A stretch of 64,000 bases of DNA. It comes from Malania oleifera. Lineage: Eukaryota; Streptophyta; Magnoliopsida; Santalales; Ximeniaceae. Location: positions 72,305,597 to 72,369,596 of the forward strand of contig NC_080419.1 of the NCBI RefSeq assembly GCF_029873635.1, given 5' to 3'. Shown one piece after another: positions 1 through 10,518 of the stretch. A model generated the notes under the pieces. That model searched no databases. It was not told the origin of the DNA and saw only the letters and a program-made list of their open reading frames with translations. A program made the position numbers and the translations under genes. The stretch's first letter is position 1, and every line of letters starts with the position of its first letter.

Positions 1-500
1 TTTCCAGGCACGGGCCTGAAGAGGGAGACTAGCCCTGGAATAGTCCCGGATTGGCTTAGACCCGGTTCGGAAAGCTAGGTGCGTCGTTCTGTTAAGGCGT
101 GTAGGCTGAGGTCAGCCTCGCTAATTGACCTGGTTAAGGTTGAGGTCAGCCCTGTGTTAATTTGAACTAATTGTAAACGGTGCCGCTCCACCCTTAAGTG
201 AGCTATTAGTGGAATCCTCAAGCTTGCGAGCTTGAGGCGGGGACATAGGCACAGTTGGCCGAACCCCGATAACATATCTTGTGTTCACTTACATTTCCGC
301 ACTTTATATTTACTGCACATGTATGTTATGGGTGAATGATGCGTATGACTTAATTGCCACATAATATTTCTCTACGCATTTGGAAATTGCATAGACAAGC
401 CCTAGGTTGTGCATATACTATTGTAGGATAGATTAACTTAGGAGAAAAAGTTTTAAATTCCAATTCACCCCCCCTCTTGAGAATACACCAATTCTAATAG
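1..500 (+). mobile_element. Copia element C, 3' part of 5' LTR
   Basis: This is the last part of a long SIRE-like Ty1/copia LTR; its start lies left of the window. It has the R/U5 signature shared with the LTR at 48704-50949: a GGCGGGGACATAGGC block near 236-250, the phrase CCGAACCCCGATAACATATC, and a C-rich end (ATTCACCCCCCCTCTTGAG, about 463-481). Similarity breaks off near 500, where the gypsy-type LTR begins in mid-sequence, so the PBS and gag N-terminus of C are missing. Assignment to C rests on orientation and on the gag that resumes at 5665. Confidence 0.75.
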
Positions 501-501
501 A

Positions 502-580
502 TTTTAGGCCAAATTTCGAAGAGCGGGTAAAGAGAAATATTTTATAATAGCTTTTTATTAATTTTAAACGACTAATTTGG

Positions 581-632
<52 letters not shown>

Positions 633-2056
633 GTATAATTTTTTTTCTCTTAACTAGGTTGGTATTGATATGTTGCTTTTAGATAGATATACTATATTGG
701 GAAAAATCGTGTGGTTGAAACCATCTTTGATAATTAAATGACTGTGAATAACGTGGAATGATGAATTATTAAGACTGTGAATATTGTTTGGTTAGGAAAT
801 CTGTCTGGTTCAATATACTGGTGGATAGATACATATGTTGTGTATACTGTGGTTGTGTTGAATAATTAAGTTTGTTGTGGACTTGTGTTGTGGTTCATGT
901 AAATTACGATATAGCGTTGGCAGTGGTATGAGGAGGTCATTATATCGTACCTAGTATAACCGTCATATAACGTTGGCAGTAGTATGAGGAGGTCGTTACA
1001 TGGACGTTTATATTGGGAGGTAAACATTGATAGTGGTATAAGGAGGTTGTTTACCTATTTACCATGAACAGAGTGTTTGTTTTGCATCCCGGGTAATTTG
1101 ATTAGTCCTGTGTGGGCTAGTCCTATGTGGACATGTATGATGTGTTTGTTAGAGTCTTGTGTGGACAATTACATGATATGAGAATGTAGACCCTATGTGG
1201 GTATAATTGAAGACTTTATGAATATCTTGTGTGGATTGATTGTGATACGCGTATATGTGTGGAGTGCTGTGAAGCGATTGTGGTTGGCCGTGTGTGACTT
1301 TAATTAATTAAGTATTTATGGTAAAGTAGATTACTCCACCTGAGGGCTTGCTGAGAAAGATGAGTACTTTGGTAATTATTTTTGGATACCAGCGTAGAGG
1401 GAAGCCACTTGTATAGGCGGGTGGCCTTCCCTATTCTCGATGACTTTACCTGGATACATAACCCGATGGCTTACTAAGAAAGGTGAGTGCCTCGGTGTTA
1501 GCATTAGAGCTTAGGGAATCTACTTGTATGGGTGGGTAGACTTCCCTATTCTCAGGAATTATCAATAAATATTGACGATTGTGGGTATGTGATTGGATGG
1601 TAAAGACGTTGACCATGTGTGATTATGAGCGTGATATTTTCGGCTACTTATGGATCGTGAATGCAATTTGGATGGATATTTCAATTATATATTAAACACT
1701 TCAGCCACATACTGTTATAGACTATTTCTTCCTTACTAAGAGGTGTCTCACCCCGTCGTTGGTTAAATCTTTTCAGGTTATCCAAGTGATCAAGTTTAGA
1801 TAGCTCCCAGGTTTGGTAGTTTTGTGAGTAGTACCAGAACAATTATGTTTTTAGTTTTTATGTTTAATATATATTATCCAGGTTTTGAAATATGGAGAAT
1901 GTGGTTGTCTGATATGAGTTTGTTGATGTATAAATATAGAACTCTGGTATATTTTGTTCGAGGTTATTTTATTATTTTTCGCTGCGTGAATGGTATTAGA
2001 GACACGTGTCGGTCTCATAACACTCTGGCCCCATGTGGGGGGTCTGGGGTGTTATA
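502..2056 (+). repeat. 5' LTR of the TR-GAG element, truncated
   Basis: It matches 4326-5664 almost end to end, but the first about 610 bp of the LTR are absent. It ends GGGTGTTATA (canonical ...TTACA, so the final CA has become TA) just before the PBS. It holds an (AT)n run at about 587-628, three imperfect copies of a roughly 50-bp unit (GTATGAGGAGGT core, about 912-1055) and a tandem duplicate of about 125 bp (about 1331-1556). The 3' LTR lacks about 170 bp present here around 740-940. Confidence 0.8.
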
Positions 2057-2058
2057 GT

Positions 2059-2070
2059 TGGTATCAGAGC
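2059..2070 (+). other. Primer-binding site (tRNA-iMet type)
   Basis: TGGTATCAGAGC lies two bases after the LTR end. It is the standard complement of the plant initiator tRNA-Met 3' end used to prime reverse transcription. Confidence 0.9.
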
Positions 2071-2464
2071 ATAACGATCTTGCAAACTTTATGAGGATTA
2101 ATACCAGAGTATAGCTAGGTTTGAATTGAATGAGGGTAGGAATGGGTAGATTAGGGTATTAACAGGAGTTTAAGGTTGTTTCGTAGCTTGGAGGCAGAAA
2201 TTCGTTGACGGACTTATGTGATTTTCTGAATCAGCCGATGGTTTTAGAAAACCACGGTAAATCCATTAACGGTGATGTTTCCAAGTTGTGAGACTGAAGT
2301 TTAGAATTTGAAATTTGAAAGTTAAGATGATTGTGGATAAATAGATGATGGATGTTTAATTGAGGATATGGATATTAAATTGGTTTTATTTTTTATGATT
2401 ATGTCAGAGATGTATTAAGATGTGGAAATTCTTAATTGCCTTTATTGTATATTTATATTTAGAG

Positions 2465-3560
2465 ATGGATCCAAGGGGCAAAGGTGTGGATGAAGGAGGA
2501 GGAAGCGAAATGGGAGCTTCTAGCGGGGATGAGATTTACACCTCTCGACAGTTATGAGGAATAGCTCATCGAGTTAGGGAAGAAATGAGATGGGATTTCG
2601 GGGGAACAAGTTATCCACCGGTGCACCAGGGTTGCACCATTTATCAATTTACTCATTTGAAACCCTCATCTTTTGAGAGTTGCATTGATCCGATTAAGGC
2701 TAAGATATGGATGCAAGAAATGGAGAAAATACAGGTAGTGTTGAATTGTACCAAGGAGCAAAAGGTTCTCTTCACCACCTTCAAACTGGCCGAAGAAGCT
2801 GAACAGTGGTGGCATATGATGAAACTATTGGAGGAACAGCGAGCAGTACCTATAGCAATGACCTAGGGTCACTTCAAGCAAGTCTTCTACTACCGATATT
2901 TTCCCGCCACCATGAGAAATGTGAAGGGGGAAGAAATTTTCAGCTTAACTCAAGGGTGCCTTACTGTTTAGCAGTATACTGCTAAATTTTTGGAGCTATC
3001 TCGTTTTACACCTTCTGTGGTTCCAGATGAATATCATAAGGTGAGGTGGTTTGAGAAGGGTCTCAATAAAAGGATCCACGAGCATATGGCATGTAGACAG
3101 ATTCAGGATTTCACGGAGTTGGTGGAGAAAGCTATTGTGGCAAAGTTGAGTCTGTAGAGGGGAATAGGGGCATCATAACGAAGGAAAAGGCCTGCGTCTA
3201 CACGATCCCAAACGAATGTCAAACAAGGGTCATGGAAGGAAGATAGGGATTCAGCAGGCCAGGGGTCAGAAAGAAGTGATCGGGGATGACAGGGCGATTC
3301 GTCATGCCCCCACTGCCCTAGATGTAATCAACGACATTAGGGAGAATTCCAAAGTAGGAGCGTTGTATGCTATAGATGTGGAAAATAGGGTCACATAGCT
3401 TCAGAATGTCGAGACCCACCAAATAATGCACCAGCCCTGAACCAGAATCAGAACCAAAAGAACAATCCGGTGCCTTGTAGCAGCAATGCCTCGACACGTG
3501 TCTATATGCTGGGTAAGCCTGAAGAGAGCAATACTAAGGGCCCAGGTAATATGTTTATGT
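2465..3560 (+). pseudogene. TR-GAG gag pseudogene
   Basis: Decayed Ty3/gypsy gag starting MDPRGKG at 2465. It keeps the retrotransposon capsid-like region ([13 protein letters not shown] at about 2788-2826; FELSRF-type segment near 2990) and a CCHC knuckle at 3368-3409 (C-Y-R-C ... G-H-I-A-S-E-C) broken by an in-frame TAG. At least six stops interrupt the frame, the first after residue 30. Chromovirus gags usually run straight into an aspartic protease. Here the sequence after the knuckle becomes non-coding and reaches the PPT within about 300 bp, so there is no pol. By family role the product would form the virus-like particle core. Confidence 0.75.
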
Positions 3561-3701
3561 TAGCATGTGTGTTAATGTTGTTTGAATTTGCATGATTTGA
3601 TGCTGCATATGTTTGAATTGTTTGAAATTCATGAATGTGGTTAGTTAGCTTTTTGGTTATGAAAATGGGTGATTAACAAATTTTGAGGATAAAATTCTTT
3701 T

Positions 3702-3714
3702 AAGAGGGGGAGAA
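3702..3714 (+). other. Polypurine tract of TR-GAG
   Basis: AAGAGGGGGAGAA lies immediately before the TGTAATAACCC start of the 3' LTR. This is the plus-strand DNA primer site in gypsy elements. Confidence 0.85.
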
Positions 3715-4411
3715 TGTAATAACCCAAAAAATTTTAAACTATTTGAAATAATAAGGAAGATAGAAGGGAAGGAAGAATAAATTTGTAAAGGTGAGAGTGA
3801 GCAATCGTCGACGAACCAACTGGTCTCGTTGACGAGCGTTCTATCTTGGCTCGTCGACGAGGGCACATGCCTCATCGATGAGGAATTACCGAGAAAGGTT
3901 TTCACATGACTGAAATTCGTAGACGAGCTTTTTGTTTCGTCGCCGAACTCTGTACTAGGACTCGTTGATGAACCCCTATCCATAACTAGTGAGATCTTTC
4001 ATTTTTTCGCAAAATTTTCTAAATGTACCCTTTCTCTCTCTATAATTTTCGCCCTACTACCTTCTCTCTTCGATTCCAAGCCGGATTTAGCTCGGTTCGA
4101 CAATTAGAAGCTACCACGAGACTCTTGGTAAGATTCTCTGCAATATAGGTGGAGTGGATCTTCGATTTGAAAAGTTTGGGAAACATCCCAAAACTAGGGT
4201 AAGTGAAATAATTTAAGGTATTAACATTATTTTGAGGTATTTGGAACCTAGAAAGTATTATAAGGGTGTTTTACTAAGATTTGAGGAAATTGGAATTTTT
4301 GGTTTACAGGGTCTCGTTTTGTTAATTTTAGGTTGAATTTCGAGGAGCAGGTAAGGGGAAATATTTTATAATAGCTTTTCATTAAGTTTAAACGACTAAT
4401 TTCGGGTATAA

Positions 4412-4445
<34 letters not shown>

Positions 4446-5664
4446 GTATAATTTTTTTTCTAAACCAGGTTGGTATTGATAATGTTGGTTTTAGATAGAT
4501 ATACTATATTGGGAAAATCGTGTGGTTGAAACCTTCTTTGTTAATTAAATGATTATGAGTAGCATGGTATGAGGTGGTTGCTAAACCGTACCTAATATAA
4601 CCATTATATAACATTGGCAATGGTATGAGGAGGTTGTTATATGGACGTTTATATTGGGAGGTAAACATTGGTAGTGGTATGAGGAGGTTGTTTACCTATT
4701 TACCATGAACGAAGCATTTGTTTTGCATCCTGTGTGATTTGATTAGTCCTATGTGGACCAGTCCTATGTGGACGATTACATGATATGGGAATGTAGACCC
4801 TATGTAGGTATAATTGAAGACTGTATGAATATCCTATGTGGATTGATTGTGATATGCGTATATGTGTGGAGTTCTGTGAAGTGATTGTGGTTGGCCATGT
4901 GTGACTTTAATGAATTAAGTATTTATGGTAAAGTAGATTACTCCACCCGAGGGCTTGCTGAGAAAGGCGAGTAGTCTGGTAATTATTTGTGGATACCAGA
5001 GTAGAGGGAAGCCACTTGTATAGGCGAGTGACCTTCCCTATTCTCGGTGACTTTACCTGGATACATAACTTGAGGGCTTACTGAGAAAGGTGAGTGCCTT
5101 GGTGTTAGCACTAAAGTAGAGGGAACCTATTTGTATAGGTAGGTAGACTTTCGTATTTTCAGGAATTATCAGTGAATATTGATGATTGCGGGTATGTGAT
5201 TGGATGGTAAAGACTTTGACCATGTGTGATTAGGAGCATGATATTTTGGGCTGCTTGTGGATCGTGAATGCAAATTGGATGGATATTTTAATTATATATT
5301 AAACACTTCAGCCACACACTGTTATAGACTATTTCTTCCTTAATGGAGAGGTGTCTCACCTTGTTGTTGGTTAAATATTTTCAGGTTATCCAAGTGATTG
5401 AGCTTAGATTGCTCCCGGGCTGGGTAGTTTTCTAAGTAGTACCAGAAAAGTTTTGTTTTTAGTTTTTATGTTTAATATATATTATCTAGGTTTTGTAATA
5501 TGGAGAATGTGGTTGTCTAATATGAGTTTGTTGATGTATAAATATAGAACTCTGGTATATTATGTTCGAGGTTATTTTATTATTTTCCACTGCGTGAATG
5601 GTATCAAAGACACGTGTTGGTCTCAGAACACTCCAGGCCCACGTGGCGGGTCCGGGGTGTTACA
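3715..5664 (+). repeat. 3' LTR of TR-GAG, full length
   Basis: A 1950-bp LTR running from TGTAATAACCC to GGGGTGTTACA, with imperfect terminal inverted repeats. A cluster of dyad motifs lies at 3805-3972, a TATA-like TCTATAAT near 4038, and an (AT)n stretch at about 4418-4442. It ends directly against copia C gag sequence. Confidence 0.85.
3805..3972. promoter_or_regulatory. Phased palindrome array, TCGTCGACGA type
   Basis: Seven 10-12-bp dyad motifs start at 3805, 3825, 3850, 3871, 3915, 3936 and 3961, giving spacings of 20, 25, 21, 44, 21 and 25 bp. The best copy is the perfect palindrome CTCGTCGACGAG (3850-3861). Others are one or two transitions away (CTCGTTGACGAG, CTCATCGATGAG, TTCGTCGCCGAA). 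The array starts 90 bp into U3 and ends about 65 bp before a TATA-like box. A promoter-proximal regulatory array is inferred from that position. Confidence 0.6.
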
Positions 5665-6830
5665 TTTGGTGAGTCCATTCAGAGTATTTATACTAGATTC
5701 ACACACATTATAAACTCACTGCATGCATTAGGTAAGACCTATCCTACATATGAGATGATTATGAGGATCCTTAGAGGCTTGCCTCCTATTTGGGAAGCTA
5801 AAGCTGCGGCCATTTCTGATGGTAGAGACCTTAAGGCCATGACATTATATGAATTGATAGGTTCATTGATCACCTTTGAACTAGTTATAAATGAGAGACT
5901 TAATGAACATAATAGGGTGAAGAAGATGACTACATTAAAAACTTCCATTAATACATCTAGTGAATGTAGCGAACTAGATTTTGAGGATGATATGGCCATG
6001 CTAACTAAAAAATTCAGCAAATTCTTCAGGAAGAATAGAAAGTCATAAAAAAAGATATAAGGAGTTCTGCATCTAATAAAAGAGAGTTGAGTAAAAGAAA
6101 GGAAAAGTCAAATGCTCCTACATGCTATAACTGCAACAAGGTTGGGCATATCAAATCAGATTGTCCACTACTAAAAAAGGATGCTAGGAAAAAGAAGAAA
6201 GCCATGAAAGCAGGCACTTCATGGGATAAACTAAGTAGCAATGACTCAGACTCAGACCGCAGAGACTCAGAGGTTGCTAATCTGTGCTTGATGGCACATG
6301 AAGATAAGGTATCGTCTTCTTGCTCTTTATCTTCATATTATTCTTTTGATGACTGCGAATATGATAGCATACATACTTTTAGAGAATTGCAATTTGAATA
6401 TATTCGCGTGTCTAAACTGTTGCATAAAATGAGCAAGGAAAATGATTTTTTGAAAAAGAAATCTGAAAATTGGTCAAAATTATTTGAAATGGCAAAAAAT
6501 TCTCATGCTTCGATTATTAAAGAAAAGGATTTAAAAATTGATGAGCTTGAAATAAAATTGAAGGATAGCTCCAAAATTGTTTTTAAATTCAGCGAGGGCC
6601 AACGCAATTTTGGAAAACTACTAGGAGCCCAAAGAAATTCTCTTAGTAAAAAGGGTCTTGGTTTTAATGGTGTTGAGAATGTTAGATGACCTAATCTTTA
6701 CCTAAGACATTTTACACATGAATCTAAATCTCAAATCCCACCTAAAGATCCTAAGTGTAGACTAAAATGTTTTAAATGCAAGTAAATCGGTCACATTCAA
6801 TTTGATTGCCCACTTAGAAATAGGCGTGTA
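5665..6830 (+). pseudogene. Copia C gag pseudogene (N-terminus missing)
   Basis: SIRE-like Ty1/copia gag from the retrotran_gag_2 region (YTRFTHIINSLHALGK, about 5695-5742; LPPIWEAKA, about 5782-5808) through an intact CCHC knuckle C-Y-N-C...G-H...D-C (about 6122-6163). A Ser/Asp-rich linker, a coiled-coil segment (about 6380-6640) and a second knuckle (about 6771-6812) broken by TAA follow. Stops near 6046 and 6686 and a frameshift at about 6050 kill it. The first about 140 residues expected by comparison with the gag of element A (25093 leftwards) are gone, replaced by the TR-GAG. Capsid and RNA packaging would be its role. Confidence 0.85.
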
Positions 6831-6874
6831 AAAATAAGAAAGGTGTGGGTATGTTTGAGTTCATCCTCTTCAAA

Positions 6875-7094
6875 GGACAGGTGGTACCTGGATAGTGGGC
6901 GCTGACGACACATGACTGGCAACAAGGCAAAATTTGCTTCAATCTCTCCCAAGGATGGAGGGTACATGATGTTTGGTGACAAAGAAAAGGGACGCATCAT
7001 CGACGTAGGTAAGGTCGGTAAGGATCCTTCCCTAGTCATTGATAATCTTCTATTAGTTGATGGCTTGAAGAATAATTTGTTGAGCATTAGTTAA
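6875..7094 (+). pseudogene. Copia C aspartic protease fragment
   Basis: Contains the copia protease start W-Y-L-D-S-G (about 6885-6902), with the catalytic D-S-G retained but followed at once by TGA where the family usually reads a short residue before RHMTG. The downstream part (GKVGKDPSLVIDNLLLVDGL, about 7009-7068) ends in a TAG at about 7092. The enzyme would cleave the Gag-Pol precursor; it is inactive here. Confidence 0.8.
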
Positions 7095-8105
7095 TTGTGT
7101 GATAAAGGATATAAAGTTTCATTTGAAAATGATAAATTCATAGTTGAAAGCAAATCAGATTATAAAATTCTTTTCACTGCAGATCACCATGAAAATGTAT
7201 ATACTACTACTTTTGATAATTTAGCTTCACAACAAGTAACTTGTTTTTCTACAATTAATGAAGCTAGTTGGTTATGGCATAGGCGCCTAGGACACGCTAG
7301 CATGGACTTATTGTCAAAACTAGTAAGAAAAGATTTAGCAAAAGGCTTACCTAAAATATCATTTGTGAAATATAAAATCTGTGATGCATGCCAAATGGGT
7401 AAGCAAACAAAATCTAACTTTAAGAAAAAGAAATTTATATCTACCACTAGACCACTTGAAATGCTTCACTTGGATTTGTTTGGTCCTAATTCTGTGCAAA
7501 GTTTTGGTGGAAAATCATATGCTTTTGTCATTGTTGATGACTATTCTAGGTTCACATGAGTATTATTTCTCTCACATAAAAATGAATCATGTGAACAGTT
7601 TACTTAGCTTTGTAGGAGAATTCAAAATGAAAAAGAATATAAGATAACTCACATAAGAAGTGATAAGGGCACTTAATTTAAAAATGAAGGCATAGAAGAT
7701 TATTGTGACCTAGAGGGTATATCATACAACTTTTCTACACCTAGTACCCCTCAGTAAAATGGCGTGGTAGAAAGAAAAAATAGGTGTTTACAAGAAATGG
7801 GTAGGATCATGTTGAATGAGCATAAGCTACCTAAATATTTTTCGATTGAGGCCATAAATACTGCATGTTATGTTATGAATAGGGTGTTGATTAGACCTTC
7901 ACTAAATAAAACCCCTTATGAATTATGAAACAACCATAGACCCAATATTTCTTATTTTTCATGTTTTTTGTTGTAAATGCTTTGTACTTAGGGATAATGA
8001 GCATCTAGGAAAATTTGACTCTAAATCTGATGAAGGCATTTTCCTAGGTTATCCTTTTAATAGTAAAGCATATGGAGTTTCAATAAAAAACCTTAACTAT
8101 CATTG
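7095..8105 (+). pseudogene. Copia C GAG-pre-integrase and integrase pseudogene
   Basis: The zinc-binding pre-integrase region (W-H-R-R-L-G-H ... C-D-A-C, about 7276-7395) leads into the rve core. LDLFGP supplies the first catalytic Asp (about 7468-7485), S-D-K-G-T the second (about 7660-7674), and NGVVERKNR the catalytic Glu (about 7758-7784), so the D,D,E triad is still readable. Stops fall at about 7557, 7604, 7672 and 7755, and frameshifts and stops become dense after 7925. It would insert cDNA into host DNA; it is non-functional here. Confidence 0.85.
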
Positions 8106-8439
8106 AATCAATTCATGTTGTATTTGATGAATCAAATCCATTTTCTAAGAAAAATAATGAAGATAACATTGACATTAGAAAATGTTTAGACAAGCTATCT
8201 ATTGAAAACAATGCAAGTGAGAATTCAGAATTTAATGATAAATCATCTGAGGATAATAACAATGGGAATGAAGTTCAAGAGTTGCCTAGATATTGGAAAT
8301 TCATTAGGAACCATCCTATAGATCAAATCATAGGTGAACCTTCCCGTGCTGTAGCCACAAGATCTTCCTTGAAAAACCTATTCAGTCATTCTGTTTTCTT
8401 GTCCTAAGAACCTAAAAATATTAAAGAAGCCATAGAGGA

Positions 8440-9268
8440 TGAGTCTTGGGTAATGTCTATGCAAGACGAACTTAATCAATTTGAAAGAAGCAGAGTGTGG
8501 ACCCTAGTTCCTAGGCCTAATGATCATATAATTATAGGAACCAAATGGGTATATAGAAATGAGAAAGATGAGAATGGGGTAGTAACTAGGAAAAAGGCTT
8601 GACTAGCAGCCCAGGGTTATAATCAAGAAGAGGCGATAGATTTTGATGAAACATATGTTCCTGTTGCTAGGATGGAAGCCATTCATATGCTACTTACTTA
8701 TGCCGCTTTTAAAAATTTTAATTTGTTTCAAATGGATGTTTAAAGAACTTTTCTTAATGGGTATATTAATGAAGAAGTGTATGTAGAACAACCACCCTGT
8801 TTTGAAAATCATAAATGTCCAGATCATGTATACCGGTTGTCTAAATCCTTGTATGGATTGAAGCAAGCTCATAAAGCTTGGTATGAGAGGCTTAGTGGGT
8901 TTCTACTAGAAAATGGGTTTACCTATGGCAAGATTGACACTACACTCTTTATCAAATCCAAAAATGATGATATGCTTCTAGTTCAAATTTATGTTGATGA
9001 TGTCATTTTTGGAGCAATCAATGATGAGTTGTGTAATGAGTTTGCCAAATGCATGCAAAGTGAATTTGAAATGAGCATAATGGGTGAACTTGGTTTCTTT
9101 TCAGTGCTACAAATTAAACAAGCTAAATATGGAACTTTCGCATGTCAATCTAAATATGCGAGGGACTTGCTAAAGAAATTTAATACGGAAGATAGTAAAA
9201 TTCTTGGTACTCCTATGAGTTCTTCATCAAACTCGATAAATATGAGCAAGGAATACCTGTTGATGTGA
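8440..9268 (+). pseudogene. Copia C reverse transcriptase pseudogene
   Basis: The N-terminal motif around EAIEDESWVMSMQDELNQFE (about 8427-8486) is out of frame with what follows. The C-terminal part is open from 8777 to 9268 and includes LSKSLYGLKQA (about 8837-8869) and the catalytic box Y-V-D-D (about 8991-9002), which is intact. Stops at about 8600 and 8741 and several frameshifts interrupt the N-terminal half. Full-length copia RT would span about 250 residues. Confidence 0.85.
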
Positions 9269-9936
9269 AATTGTATTGTAGCATGATTAGGAGTCTTCTA
9301 TATCTTACAGCTAGTAGGCATGATATTATGTTTAGTGTGTGCATGTGTGCTAGGTTTCATATCAAGGAATCTTATCTATTGCTAGTAAAACGAATCCTTA
9401 GGTATCTAGTTTGAACCATTGAGTTAGGATTATGGAATCCTAAGCATATGACCTTTGAAATTGTTAGTTATACTGATGCAGACTTTGCTGGTAGTAAGGT
9501 TGATAGGACGAGTACTAGCGGAACTTGTCACTATTTAGGACAATCTCTTATTTCTTGGTTCTCCAAGAAATAAAATTCAGTTGCCTTATCCACAACCAAA
9601 GTAGAATATATTGCGGCTGGAAGTTCTTGTGCTCAAACTTTTTATATGAAACAACAACTTATGGATTTTAGGTTGCACTATGATACAATACCAATTAAAT
9701 GTGATAATACTAGTGTAATTAATATTTCAAAGAATCTTATCTCACATTCACAAACTAAACACATTGAGATTAGACAGCATTTCTTTCATGATCACGTGCA
9801 GAAAGGGGATGTGGCATTTGAGTTTGTGTGCACAAATGAACAATGGGCTGACATTCTTACTAAACCACTTCAGGAAGATAGGTTCATACAACTTAGACAT
9901 GAACTAGGTCTCATGCATAGTAGAGTTGCTTCCTAG
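9269..9936 (+). pseudogene. Copia C RNase H pseudogene
   Basis: The RNase H domain reads YTDADFAGSKVDRTSTSG (about 9472-9525), SWFSKK then TAA (about 9556-9576), and a clean C-terminus open from 9646 to 9936 (TKHIEIRQHFFHDHV, then ADILTKPL). The second half of copia polyproteins conserves TKHIDIRHHF...ADIFTKPL, so the frame is recognisable to its natural end. It degrades RNA in the RNA:DNA hybrid during cDNA synthesis. Confidence 0.85.
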
Positions 9937-10504
9937 ATATTTGATATATTGCATAAACTTATAAGGAGCTTTCTAACAATCTTAAGTCTAACAATTAAAA
10001 TAACAATTGATAACAATTGGTATCTTTCATTTGTTTAGACTTTATGAATTTGTTTGTGTTTTTCAATGCATAATTCTTATATCTACTGCATGATGATGAT
10101 TGTATTTATGTTTTACATCTTGATCATACTAGAACTGTTTGGGTTAAGTAGTTGTGGATAAACTGTTAATCTTAAAACTCAAAATAGGTCATTTTTTTAT
10201 ACAGATATTTTTGGGAAAATGTCATATTTTCAAATAGCATGCTGCCGAATTCTTTTTTAAAAAAATTTCCCAAACTTATCTTGTGTATTAATGTATCATA
10301 CCCAATGCCTATGACTATTTATTTCATAGCCCTTTTTTCTATTGCCAACAGGGAGAGATAGAGATAAGAGACAAAAATTGGGTAGTAGCACTTAGTACTT
10401 GAAAAATTATTTGCATTGAATTTTTTTTTTAAACATTATGCATATTGTCAGAGGGAGCCTTTCAAGGCTATACCCACTTTTTACATGGTGTATTTTTCAT
10501 CATC
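9937..10504 (+). other. Copia C 3' untranslated region
   Basis: Non-coding, AT-rich stretch between pol and PPT. It carries GGGAAAATGTC followed by AGCATGCTGCCGAA (about 10213-10249), a motif repeated in E (41450-41495) and, reversed, in the right-hand duplication (62617-62670; 63470-63512). I see no env-like frame. Confidence 0.6.
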
Positions 10505-10518
10505 AAAAAAGGGGAGAA
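10505..10518 (+). other. Copia C polypurine tract
   Basis: AAAAAAGGGGAGAA lies directly before TGTTGACC, the start of the LTR. The same arrangement occurs at 48690-48703 in element G. Confidence 0.85.

Larger units (their letters stand above)
502..5664 (+). mobile_element. Gag-only non-autonomous Ty3/gypsy element (TR-GAG type)
   Basis: Two LTRs (502-2056, truncated at its start, and 3715-5664) flank a tRNA-Met-type PBS, a decayed gag with one CCHC knuckle and a polypurine tract. The interior is only about 1.65 kb, and I find no protease, RT, RNase H or integrase. Such terminal-repeat elements with a GAG domain are known in plants as TR-GAG and are thought to be mobilised by autonomous relatives. 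It sits in the gag of copia C: copia gag coding resumes at 5665, directly after the LTR end. The 5' boundary is a deletion, so no target-site duplication can be checked. Confidence 0.8.

Noticed and set aside
9937..10504. Possible envelope-like gene of a SIRE-type element
   Set aside because: Some SIRE relatives carry an extra frame here, but this stretch has no open frame of useful length and no membrane or coiled-coil pattern.
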